This document shows, one piece after another, positions 1 through 6,324 of a DNA stretch of 8,913 nucleotides. This stretch comes from CAVSBT01 sp964609465 (GTDB lineage Bacteria > Chloroflexota > Dehalococcoidia > DSTF01 > JALHUB01), in contig CAZSSQ010000101.1 in NCBI GenBank assembly GCA_964609465.1, positions 1-8,913 on the forward strand, written 5' to 3'. Below the pieces are notes generated by a model. The model saw nothing but the letters and a program-made list of their open reading frames with translations. It was not told the origin of the DNA and ran no database searches. The translations under genes were made by a program, and so were the position numbers. How positions within the stretch are numbered: the first letter of the stretch is position 1; each line of letters opens with the position of its first letter.

Positions 1-5
1 ACGTT

Positions 6-22
6 CACAGCCCACCTCCTCC
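6..22 (-). promoter_or_regulatory. Ribosome-binding site and start of a gene leaving the left edge
   Basis: Read on the minus strand, bases 22-15 form a purine-rich GGAGGAGG Shine-Dalgarno sequence. A GTG at 8-6 follows after 6 bases, which is good spacing. An ATG at 24-22 in another frame overlaps the same sequence. Either would open a gene running off the left end, so nothing can be said about its product. The position, just after the TGA at 35-33, would suit a tightly linked gene downstream of the oxidoreductase. Confidence 0.3.
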
Positions 23-86
23 ATTCACGGTGTCACGCAACCTTGATCCGCACCAGGACGCGGTCTTGGGCACGCCGTGCCGCTCG

Positions 87-455
87 CTACGCAGAGTACC
101 TGGGGTGCAGAGCCAAGAGGGCCTTGGCGACCGCTTCCCTGTCGTCTGCTACAACCTCTGCAACACCCTTCAGGTCTTTGCCCTCCACACGCACGGTCAC
201 TCGGGCACCCCCTCGCAGGTTCCTCCACCACGTTCGATGGCTTCTGCTGACGACGGTGATCGTGTCGCCGTCACGAACGTAGTCCACAGGCGTGGTGTAG
301 AGCCTTCCGGTCTTTCGTCCGCAGACAGTGATCAACGTGACGCGGTTGCTCACAAGGCCGTGCAGCGGCGAACGGAGCAAGACCCTTGTGGTCCCGTTGG
401 CGAGCGTGGTTGTTATGTCGATTACCTTCACCGTGGTCTGCCCCCTTCCGTCCAC
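87..455 (-). CDS. Nitroreductase/deazaflavin (F420)-dependent oxidoreductase family protein, probably shortened at the C terminus
   Basis: The 122-residue product resembles the DDN (deazaflavin-dependent nitroreductase) family, whose members use cofactor F420H2 to reduce quinones, nitro compounds or other substrates in a small split beta-barrel fold. Visible hallmarks are the GRKTG turn (residues 46-50), YTTP (53-56), a strand around DTITVV, and RTWWRNL (74-80) followed by VTV. The substrate cannot be inferred. The first GTG (455) lacks a clear ribosome-binding site, whereas the in-frame GTG at 431 has GGAAGGGGG upstream at good spacing, so the true protein may start there (114 residues). The end is odd: after HPRYSA comes TAG (89-87), then 17 more in-frame codons ending in RVLVRIKVA before TGA at 35-33. 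That tail looks like the last beta strand of the family, so this may be a nonsense-mutated gene with original extent 33-455. Confidence 0.75.
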   Translation of the reverse strand: MDGRGQTTVKVIDITTTLANGTTRVLLRSPLHGLVSNRVTLITVCGRKTGRLYTTPVDYVRDGDTITVVSRSHRTWWRNLRGGARVTVRVEGKDLKGVAEVVADDREAVAKALLALHPRYSA

Positions 456-526
456 GCGCTCTCAGGGGACCACGCGGCACCTTGCCGGGGTGCCCACGCC
501 GCCCCAAATACACCAAGAACAGGGGA

Positions 527-555
527 ATTCTCTACCAGCCTGGGGGTGACGTCAA
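527..555 (-). promoter_or_regulatory. Sigma-70-like promoter for the oxidoreductase gene
   Basis: On the minus strand, TTGACG (555-550) is followed after 17 bases by GAGAAT (532-527), matching the -35 box at 5 of 6 and the -10 box at 4 of 6. Transcription would begin near 520, giving a leader of about 65-90 bases. The -35 box overlaps a perfect 8-bp palindrome, TGACGTCA (547-554), which could be an operator. In GC-rich DNA such matches also arise by chance. Confidence 0.35.
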
Positions 556-593
556 CACACCTAACCAAGCCACGGCATTCTGCCCGGACACAC

Positions 594-622
594 TTGCCAA
601 CCGCTGTGCTTCCCCGTAAACT
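594..622 (+). promoter_or_regulatory. Sigma-70-like promoter for the beta-helix gene pair
   Basis: TTGCCA (594-599, 5 of 6 to the -35 consensus) and TAAACT (617-622, 4 of 6 to the -10 consensus) are separated by 17 bases. The start would lie near 629, leaving an untranslated leader of about 100 bases before the GTG at 730. Small hairpins (CCCCG/CGGGG at 612-627, CGGGC/GCCCG at 698-714) lie nearby; the second ends only 3 bases before the ribosome-binding site. No other candidate for driving the pair was seen. Confidence 0.35.
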
Positions 623-729
623 CGGGGGCACCGCGGCCGTCTGGCGCGCCGCCGACAGTGAAGGGTTGGCCATCGGCCGCAAGAGATGTCGCATATGCGG
701 GCCATGATAGCCCGAGCGGAGGTGCGTCG

Positions 730-2283
730 GTGAGACAGTCTGCTATTCTCTTGATCGCGCTGTTGCTTATCGCGGGGGCCGTGGCTTGCGGAGGGGGCGA
801 GGAGGAAGTGGCTGCGCCAACCGCTAGCCTGGCCCCAACCGGCAGTCCAGCAGCCTCTCCGAAGGCAGGGCCGGCGCCGGCCGTTGCCCCATCCCCTGGG
901 GCGGTATCCCCGCCGGCGGCGCCTGCGGAGATAACATGTACCCACCACGTTGCTGCCGACGGCGACGACGACAACCTGGGCACCGCCGAAGCTCCCTGGC
1001 AGACGATTCAACACGCCGCCGATACGGCAGAGCCGGGCAACACTGTCTGCGTGCACGCGGGCACGTACTCGGCGCAGGAAGAGGGATCTGTTGTGACCTT
1101 CTCCCGCTCCGGCACCCCCGATGCCCCCATCACGTTCGCCGCTGCTCCCGGCGAGACGGTCATCATCCACGGAACAAATGAGCCGGTGAGCCTGGCCAAA
1201 GGCGCTTCCTACGTGAGCCTGGTCGGCTTCACGGTGGAGGATTTCGGCATCTGGGGTGTCACCCTGTCGGGCGACAACCACCACATTCTCCTTTCTCGCC
1301 TCCATATCGCCGGGGGCGAGGCCAGTGTCCGCTTCACCTACGGGGAGACCGAGGGAAGCCCTGAGGAGGGCCCGGTGAGCGACGTGGTTCTGGAGGATAG
1401 CGTCCTCCGGGACTGCCAGTACGAGGCGATGGACTGCACCCCCGGACCCTGCGACCGGATAACCTTTCGACGGCTGGAGATCTACGGCGCGGGGATGGCG
1501 CCAGGGGCCGAATATGGGGGCGACGGCCTCTCGATCGCGCGGGGAGAAGAGATCCTGGTGGAGGATTCCTACATCCATGACAACGGCGGCGATGGCATTG
1601 ACTTGAACTCGCGTGATCGGGATGGCAACGTTCGCGGCATCGTCGTGAGGCGGAACAGGGTGGTGCGTAACCACCTGCAGGGGATCAAGCTGTGGGCAGG
1701 GGGACGGATGGAGAACAACGTCGTCTGGGGAGAGGGGATCGACCCGGTGTCGCTGGGCGACTATCCCGGCACTTACGAGGTAGTCAACAACACAATCGCT
1801 TACAACATGTACGACCATGCCTACAGCGAGCGAGGCTATGCGTTCAGGGCGGCCTACCCCGAAGAATGGGGCGCCGCGGAGATTCAACTGACGCTGGTGA
1901 ACAACATCTTCGCCTTCAACACCGGCCCTGATGTAGGCGAGCCAACTGCTCTTTACCTGGGCCCAAAGGTACAGCTAACCGAGCACCACAACCTGTACTG
2001 GAGCAGAGAGGACGGCGAGATTCAGGCCGATTTCGTGAGCGGGCACGACGCCGAGTTCACCCGCGCCGAGATCACCGATGGCACCTGGACCAGCGTCACT
2101 GGTCAGGGCCAGGGAGACGTGACCGCTGACCCGCTCTTTGTCTCTGGCTGGTCAGAGGTAGACCTGCACCTGCAAGCAGGCAGCGCCGCTGTTGACGCCG
2201 GCAGCCCCGATGGCGCCCCCTCCGATGACGCCGAGGGTCACCCCCGTACCGGCACACCCGACATCGGGGCCTACGAGCGTTAA
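730..2283 (+). CDS. Lipoprotein with right-handed parallel beta-helix and C-terminal DIGAYE (choice-of-anchor Q-like) segment; copy A
   Basis: 517 residues. The GTG at 730 is chosen because GGAGG (718-722) lies 7 bases upstream and the product then opens with a signal peptide: Arg2, a hydrophobic stretch (5-18) and AVAC with Cys20 as the likely lipidated residue (lipobox Ala at -3 is slightly off consensus). A Pro/Ala/Ser/Thr linker follows (about 27-68). Next is the typical entry to secreted beta-helix proteins (70-113: DGDDDN, APWQTIQHAADTA, PGNTVCVHAGTY), then helix turns (about 120-425) and the ending PDIGAYER (510-517). Asn/Asp-rich turns such as SYIHDNGGDGIDL (280-292) and VVNNTIAYN (351-359) fit PbH1 repeats. 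The fold is common in polysaccharide-binding or -cleaving surface proteins, but I see no assignable catalytic site, so substrate and activity are unknown. Residues 172-517 are identical to the next gene's product. Confidence 0.85.
   Translation: MRQSAILLIALLLIAGAVACGGGEEEVAAPTASLAPTGSPAASPKAGPAPAVAPSPGAVSPPAAPAEITCTHHVAADGDDDNLGTAEAPWQTIQHAADTAEPGNTVCVHAGTYSAQEEGSVVTFSRSGTPDAPITFAAAPGETVIIHGTNEPVSLAKGASYVSLVGFTVEDFGIWGVTLSGDNHHILLSRLHIAGGEASVRFTYGETEGSPEEGPVSDVVLEDSVLRDCQYEAMDCTPGPCDRITFRRLEIYGAGMAPGAEYGGDGLSIARGEEILVEDSYIHDNGGDGIDLNSRDRDGNVRGIVVRRNRVVRNHLQGIKLWAGGRMENNVVWGEGIDPVSLGDYPGTYEVVNNTIAYNMYDHAYSERGYAFRAAYPEEWGAAEIQLTLVNNIFAFNTGPDVGEPTALYLGPKVQLTEHHNLYWSREDGEIQADFVSGHDAEFTRAEITDGTWTSVTGQGQGDVTADPLFVSGWSEVDLHLQAGSAAVDAGSPDGAPSDDAEGHPRTGTPDIGAYER
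869..882. repeat. Perfect 14-bp GC palindrome at the unique/shared junction, copy A
   Basis: GGCCGGCGCCGGCC equals its own reverse complement. It encodes part of the Pro/Ala linker (GPAPA) and sits within 5 bases of the point (864) where homology to the second beta-helix gene begins. The same palindrome occurs at 2681-2694. Confidence 0.8.
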
Positions 2284-2297
2284 GCATCGGTCTCGCG
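1243..2297 (+). repeat. 1,055-bp exact direct repeat, copy A
   Basis: This stretch recurs at 3034-4088 with a constant offset of 1,791 bases. I compared the two copies and saw no difference. They share the coding sequence from Phe172 of copy A to the stop codon plus 14 bases after it, and part at base 2298 (G here, C in the other copy). Upstream, 864-1242 is homologous to 2676-3033 but diverged, with 21 bases fewer in copy B. Confidence 0.93.
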
Positions 2298-2331
2298 GCA
2301 ATGGCCGTTGTGCCCCGGAAGGAGGAGTGCG

Positions 2332-4074
2332 GTGAAGAGCAAGCTCTCGATGGGTCTCGTGGCAACGGCAGCCCTGCTGGCGATCCTGCTGGCCGCTCAC
2401 GGGTCATCGCTACGCGCACAGAACGTCGCGAGCATCACCCTACCAGCGCCCGGCAGCACCGTGCAGCTCTACGCGGGGTGCAACAACATCAGCCTCACCT
2501 TCCCCGACGGGACCGCCAGCGAAACAGTGGTGGGGGCGGTAACCCCCACCGGTGCGGTCCAGGCGATGTGGCGCCACAACGCCTCTCTGAACAGGTTCGA
2601 GGGCTTCTCTCCGACGGCCCCGCAGGCCAGCGACCTCCTGGCCGTAGACTTCCTCGACGCGGTGTGGCTGTGCATGGCGGGGCCGGCGCCGGCCGTCGCC
2701 CCACCCCCTGGGGCGGTATCCCCGCCGGCGACATCCGCACAGCTAGCCTGCACGCGCAGCGTTGCCCCTAGTGGCAGCGACGACAACCCCGGTACTACAG
2801 AAGCTCCCTGGCAGACCATCCAACACGCCGCCGATACAGCCCAGCCCGGCGACACTGTCTGCGTCGCCAGCGGTGACTACTCGGCCGAGGGGGAGCTCTT
2901 TTTCTCCAACTCAGGCACTGCCGATGCCCCCATCACCTTCGCTGCTGCTCCTGGCGAGACGGCCACCGTTCAGGCGCTGACCCTCAGCCCAGGCACTTCC
3001 TACCTGAGACTTCTCAGCTTTGCCGTCCAGGGCTTCGGCATCTGGGGTGTCACCCTGTCGGGCGACAACCACCACATTCTCCTTTCTCGCCTCCATATCG
3101 CCGGGGGCGAGGCCAGTGTCCGCTTCACCTACGGGGAGACCGAGGGAAGCCCTGAGGAGGGCCCGGTGAGCGACGTGGTTCTGGAGGATAGCGTCCTCCG
3201 GGACTGCCAGTACGAGGCGATGGACTGCACCCCCGGACCCTGCGACCGGATAACCTTTCGACGGCTGGAGATCTACGGCGCGGGGATGGCGCCAGGGGCC
3301 GAATATGGGGGCGACGGCCTCTCGATCGCGCGGGGAGAAGAGATCCTGGTGGAGGATTCCTACATCCATGACAACGGCGGCGATGGCATTGACTTGAACT
3401 CGCGTGATCGGGATGGCAACGTTCGCGGCATCGTCGTGAGGCGGAACAGGGTGGTGCGTAACCACCTGCAGGGGATCAAGCTGTGGGCAGGGGGACGGAT
3501 GGAGAACAACGTCGTCTGGGGAGAGGGGATCGACCCGGTGTCGCTGGGCGACTATCCCGGCACTTACGAGGTAGTCAACAACACAATCGCTTACAACATG
3601 TACGACCATGCCTACAGCGAGCGAGGCTATGCGTTCAGGGCGGCCTACCCCGAAGAATGGGGCGCCGCGGAGATTCAACTGACGCTGGTGAACAACATCT
3701 TCGCCTTCAACACCGGCCCTGATGTAGGCGAGCCAACTGCTCTTTACCTGGGCCCAAAGGTACAGCTAACCGAGCACCACAACCTGTACTGGAGCAGAGA
3801 GGACGGCGAGATTCAGGCCGATTTCGTGAGCGGGCACGACGCCGAGTTCACCCGCGCCGAGATCACCGATGGCACCTGGACCAGCGTCACTGGTCAGGGC
3901 CAGGGAGACGTGACCGCTGACCCGCTCTTTGTCTCTGGCTGGTCAGAGGTAGACCTGCACCTGCAAGCAGGCAGCGCCGCTGTTGACGCCGGCAGCCCCG
4001 ATGGCGCCCCCTCCGATGACGCCGAGGGTCACCCCCGTACCGGCACACCCGACATCGGGGCCTACGAGCGTTAA
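2332..4074 (+). CDS. Secreted right-handed parallel beta-helix protein with an added N-terminal domain; copy B
   Basis: 580 residues. The GTG at 2332 follows GGAGG (2321-2325) by 6 bases and opens a classical signal peptide: Lys2 and Lys4, a hydrophobic core (about 8-22), then a probable cleavage after SSLRA (residues 25-29). No lipobox Cys is seen, so this protein is probably released or wall-associated, unlike its neighbour. Residues 32-114 form a separate compact domain (LYAGCNN, LTFPDGT, QAMWRHN, FEGFSP, FLDAVWLC) bounded by Cys50 and Cys114, which could pair. I recall similar unnamed domains in Chloroflexota exported proteins but cannot name a family. A Pro/Ala linker (117-135) leads into the beta-helix entry (140-183) and helix. 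From Phe235 to the end (DIGAYER) it is identical to copy A. The gene starts 48 bases after copy A's stop, so the two are probably co-transcribed. Function and substrate are unknown. Confidence 0.85.
   Translation: MKSKLSMGLVATAALLAILLAAHGSSLRAQNVASITLPAPGSTVQLYAGCNNISLTFPDGTASETVVGAVTPTGAVQAMWRHNASLNRFEGFSPTAPQASDLLAVDFLDAVWLCMAGPAPAVAPPPGAVSPPATSAQLACTRSVAPSGSDDNPGTTEAPWQTIQHAADTAQPGDTVCVASGDYSAEGELFFSNSGTADAPITFAAAPGETATVQALTLSPGTSYLRLLSFAVQGFGIWGVTLSGDNHHILLSRLHIAGGEASVRFTYGETEGSPEEGPVSDVVLEDSVLRDCQYEAMDCTPGPCDRITFRRLEIYGAGMAPGAEYGGDGLSIARGEEILVEDSYIHDNGGDGIDLNSRDRDGNVRGIVVRRNRVVRNHLQGIKLWAGGRMENNVVWGEGIDPVSLGDYPGTYEVVNNTIAYNMYDHAYSERGYAFRAAYPEEWGAAEIQLTLVNNIFAFNTGPDVGEPTALYLGPKVQLTEHHNLYWSREDGEIQADFVSGHDAEFTRAEITDGTWTSVTGQGQGDVTADPLFVSGWSEVDLHLQAGSAAVDAGSPDGAPSDDAEGHPRTGTPDIGAYER
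2681..2694. repeat. Perfect 14-bp GC palindrome at the unique/shared junction, copy B
   Basis: Same GGCCGGCGCCGGCC palindrome as at 869-882, again 5 bases inside the start of homology (2676), between the extra N-terminal domain and the shared linker. Confidence 0.8.
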
Positions 4075-4088
4075 GCATCGGTCTCGCG
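3034..4088 (+). repeat. 1,055-bp exact direct repeat, copy B
   Basis: Second copy of 1243-2297 in the same orientation. It covers codon 235 to the stop of the second beta-helix gene plus 14 bases beyond. Identity begins at TTCGGCATCTGGGG and is abrupt: the bases just upstream belong to a diverged homologous segment. Confidence 0.93.
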
Positions 4089-4148
4089 CCCCTGGCTGAC
4101 GCAGGCACTGAAGGACTCCCTGCTGCAGCCTGAGCCGCCCGAAAAGAG

Positions 4149-4179
4149 ACCTCCGGCCTGCATCCTGCAGACCGGAGGT
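4149..4179 (-). terminator. Strong hairpin between convergent operons; probable terminator of the suf operon
   Basis: ACCTCCGG (4149-4156) pairs with CCGGAGGT (4172-4179). After one mismatch, CTGCA (4158-4162) pairs with TGCAG (4166-4170) around a 3-base loop. On the minus strand the stem is followed by CTCTTTTC, a usable U-rich tract, about 110 bases after the sufT stop. On the plus strand no T run follows, so action on the beta-helix transcript, whose stop is 74 bases away, is less sure. The rest of the 215-bp spacer shows no gene. Confidence 0.5.
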
Positions 4180-4289
4180 GCCAAAGCTGGAGCGAGAGCT
4201 TCCCTGCCCTCGCGGGCTAAACCCCTTGCCCCACAATCCGAATCAAATATATCATACCGCACCGGGCGCGCACAGGCAAGAGGTGGGGG

Positions 4290-4598
4290 CTACCAGATGC
4301 CCAGGGCCATCTTCACGTCGTCGCTGGCCATGGTGCGCGGGTCCCAGGGCGGGCTGAAGGTGAGCACCGGGTCCACATAGCGCACCCCGGGGATGTCCAC
4401 CAGGGCATCCTGGATCTGGCCGTCGATGACGGTGGCCAGGGGGCAGCCGGGCGTGGTCAGGGTGTAGGTGACCTTGACGGTGTCGCCGTTGATCTCCACG
4501 TCGTAGATGAGACCCAGCTCCACGATGCTCATCTGCAGCTCGGGGTCGAAGACGTCCTTCAGCTTCTCCATGACCAGCGCTTTGGACACCAGGTCCAT
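4290..4598 (-). CDS. sufT: SufT-like iron-sulfur cluster assembly factor (DUF59/MIP18 family)
   Basis: 102 residues, a full-length single-domain member of the DUF59 family (named SufT when in SUF operons, related to PaaD and eukaryotic MIP18/CIA2). Visible features are the opening DVFDPELQMSIVELGLIYDV, a central beta strand VKVTYTLT, and the conserved TTPGCPLA loop with the single Cys of the family, followed by the helix ATVIDGQIQDAL. Family members aid maturation or delivery of Fe-S clusters to target proteins; the exact step is not settled. GGAGGTGGGAG directly precedes the ATG at 4598 (GGAGGT ends 5 bases from it), one of the best ribosome-binding sites in this operon. It is the last gene, 21 bases after sufU, and the hairpin at 4149-4179 lies beyond. 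The alternative name is simply metal-sulfur cluster assembly factor. Confidence 0.88.
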   Translation of the reverse strand: MDLVSKALVMEKLKDVFDPELQMSIVELGLIYDVEINGDTVKVTYTLTTPGCPLATVIDGQIQDALVDIPGVRYVDPVLTFSPPWDPRTMASDDVKMALGIW

Positions 4599-4619
4599 CT
4601 CCCACCTCCGCCGGTCGCC

Positions 4620-5069
4620 TCAGGCAGCGCCGTTGTGCCGGTCGAGCGCGTCCTGCAGGGCATGCCAGGCCAGGGTGGCGCACTTGACGCGCACCGGGTA
4701 CTTGGCCACCCCTTGCAGGGCCTCCAAATCGCCCACGTCCTCCTCCGGCACGAACTCCGGGTCGGTCATCATGCGCGTGAAGAGAGCCGCGAGGGCCCGA
4801 GCCTGGGCCACCGTCTTCCCCTTGATGGCCTCCGTCATCATGGAACCCGAGGCCTGACTGATCGAGCAGCCGCGCCCCGTGAAGCTCACGCCGCTGATAA
4901 CGCCCCCCTCGATGTTGAGCCGCAGCTCCACCTCGTCGCCGCAGAGAGGGTTGTATCCCTCCGCTACCACCGCCGGCGACTCCAGGGACTCGCGGTTCCG
5001 GGGGTTGCGGTAGTGGTCCAGGATGAGCTCCCGGTAGAGCTCATCCAGCTCAGGCTCGGGTACCGACAT
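4620..5069 (-). CDS. sufU: SufU-type sulfur acceptor / Fe-S assembly protein
   Basis: 149 residues from the ATG at 5069; a TTG two codons upstream (5075) is a weaker start. It accepts persulfide sulfur from SufS and passes it to the SufBCD scaffold, being zinc-bound in characterised SufU proteins. The three conserved Cys and the Asp ligand are present: NPLCGD (Cys43, Asp45), GRGCSISQASGSMM (Cys68) and VKCATLAWHAL (Cys130). The insertion between the second and third Cys (about 85-125, ending EALQGVAKYPVR) is the mark of SufU as opposed to IscU. The opening helix ELDELYRELILDHYRNPRN is also typical. The start overlaps the end of sufS by 20 bases, which suggests translational coupling. No good Shine-Dalgarno sequence is seen before the ATG, in keeping with that coupling. 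Confidence 0.95.
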   Translation of the reverse strand: MSVPEPELDELYRELILDHYRNPRNRESLESPAVVAEGYNPLCGDEVELRLNIEGGVISGVSFTGRGCSISQASGSMMTEAIKGKTVAQARALAALFTRMMTDPEFVPEEDVGDLEALQGVAKYPVRVKCATLAWHALQDALDRHNGAA

Positions 5070-6306
5070 GGCCAAAGAAGCGATCTGCCTCGCGGACGCC
5101 CTCTACCAGAGTATCTACCTCATCCAGTCGATTGTACACGTAAAAGCTGGCACGCGCCGTAGCCACGCAGCCCAACCGGCGCATGAGAGGCTGCGCACAG
5201 TGGTGGCCGGCGCGCATGGCAACACCGTAGCGGTCCAGCACCGTGCCCAGATCGTGGGGATGCAGGTCGCCCAGATTGAAAGACACGACTCCACCCCGGG
5301 CCTCCACGTCACGCGGGCCGTAGATGACCACCTGAGGCACCGCCGCCAGGGCCTCCAGAGCGTAGGCCGTGATCTCCTTCTCGTGGGCGCGCACGGCGTC
5401 CATGCCCAGCCCCTGGAGGTACTCGATAGCGGCACCGAAAGCGATGACGCCGGCGATGTTGGGCGTCCCGGCCTCGTATTTCCAGGGCACGTCGTTCCAG
5501 GTCGCCTCCTCCAGGAGGACGCGACTGATCATCTCGCCGCCGCCCAGGAAGGGGTCCATCTCCTCCAGTAAGCCCTGGCGGGCGTAGAGCACACCGACGC
5601 CCGTGGGGCCCAGCATCTTGTGGGCGGAGAAGGCCAGGAAGTCGCAGCCCAGTCCGCCTGAGGCGGATACGTCCACCGGCAGGTGGGGAACGCTCTGGGC
5701 GGCGTCCACCACCACCAGGGCGCCGCGGCTGTGGGCCAGCTCGACGATCTCCCTCACGGGGTTGATGGTGCCCAGGGCGTTTGACATGTGGGTGACTGAG
5801 ACGACGCGCGTCCGGGGTCCCATGAGGCGCTCGAAATCGTCCCAGAGCAGCCTCCCCTCATCGTCAATATCGACGAAGCGGAGGCTAGCGCCGGTGGCCC
5901 GGGCCAGGAGCTGCCAGGGGATGAGGTTGCTGTGGTGCTCCATGACGGTGAGCAGGATCTCGTCGCCGGGGCGCAGGTACTTGCGGCCCCAGGCATGGGC
6001 CACCAGGTTGAGGGCCTCGGTGGCGTTGCGGGTGAAGACGATAGTCTCCGGTGCGGGAGCGCCGATGAAGCGCGCTACCTTGAGACGCGCCTCCTCGTAG
6101 CGGGCGGTGGCCTCCTCGCTCAGGGAGTGGATGCCGCGGTGAATGTTGGCGTTGTAGTTCTCGTAGTAGTGGACCAGGGCGTCGATGACGGCACGTGGCT
6201 TCTGAGTGGTGGCAGCGTTGTCAAGGTACACCAGCGGCCGGCCGTGTACCGTCCTCTCCAGGATGGGGAAGTCCTGCCTCACCCGGTTGACATCGATTGG
6301 TTCCAT
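5050..6306 (-). CDS. sufS: Cysteine desulfurase SufS (class II, PLP-dependent)
   Basis: 418 residues, the usual length of group II desulfurases. It removes sulfur from L-cysteine, giving alanine and an enzyme-bound persulfide that is handed to SufU. All key parts are present: YLDNAATTQKP near the N terminus (27-37), the cofactor-stacking His in MEHHSN (122-127), DAAQS (201-205, Asp201 and Gln204 to the PLP ring), the PLP lysine Lys230 in FSAHKMLGPTG, and the catalytic Cys370 in RAGHHCAQP. The short segment around Cys370 and the RAGHHCAQP form place it in the SufS rather than the IscS/NifS branch. The ATG at 6306 starts 18 bases after the Rieske ferredoxin stop, and the 3' end overlaps sufU, so it sits mid-operon. 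Everything visible predicts an active enzyme. Confidence 0.97.
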   Translation of the reverse strand: MEPIDVNRVRQDFPILERTVHGRPLVYLDNAATTQKPRAVIDALVHYYENYNANIHRGIHSLSEEATARYEEARLKVARFIGAPAPETIVFTRNATEALNLVAHAWGRKYLRPGDEILLTVMEHHSNLIPWQLLARATGASLRFVDIDDEGRLLWDDFERLMGPRTRVVSVTHMSNALGTINPVREIVELAHSRGALVVVDAAQSVPHLPVDVSASGGLGCDFLAFSAHKMLGPTGVGVLYARQGLLEEMDPFLGGGEMISRVLLEEATWNDVPWKYEAGTPNIAGVIAFGAAIEYLQGLGMDAVRAHEKEITAYALEALAAVPQVVIYGPRDVEARGGVVSFNLGDLHPHDLGTVLDRYGVAMRAGHHCAQPLMRRLGCVATARASFYVYNRLDEVDTLVEGVREADRFFGHVGTRA

Positions 6307-6324
6307 CGCCCCGCTACTCTGCGC

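Noticed and set aside
658..729. Earlier ATG at 658 as the start of the lipoprotein gene.
   Set aside because: It would put 24 polar residues before the signal peptide; the GTG at 730 has a well-placed GGAGG and starts the signal sequence directly.
456..729. tRNA, riboswitch or small gene in the divergent intergenic region.
   Set aside because: I found no cloverleaf, T-loop sequence or known aptamer core, and no short frame with a convincing ribosome-binding site; only promoter-like boxes and weak hairpins were seen.
532..1887. Long open frame (451 codons) on the minus strand, antisense to the first beta-helix gene.
   Set aside because: It runs opposite a clear exported-protein gene, has no recognisable domain, and its middle is reproduced antisense to the second gene only because the DNA is duplicated. 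Long antisense frames are common in GC-rich DNA.
2911..3678. 255-codon minus-strand frame antisense to the second beta-helix gene.
   Set aside because: It is the duplicated shadow of the frame above; the shared part is the exact repeat read backwards.
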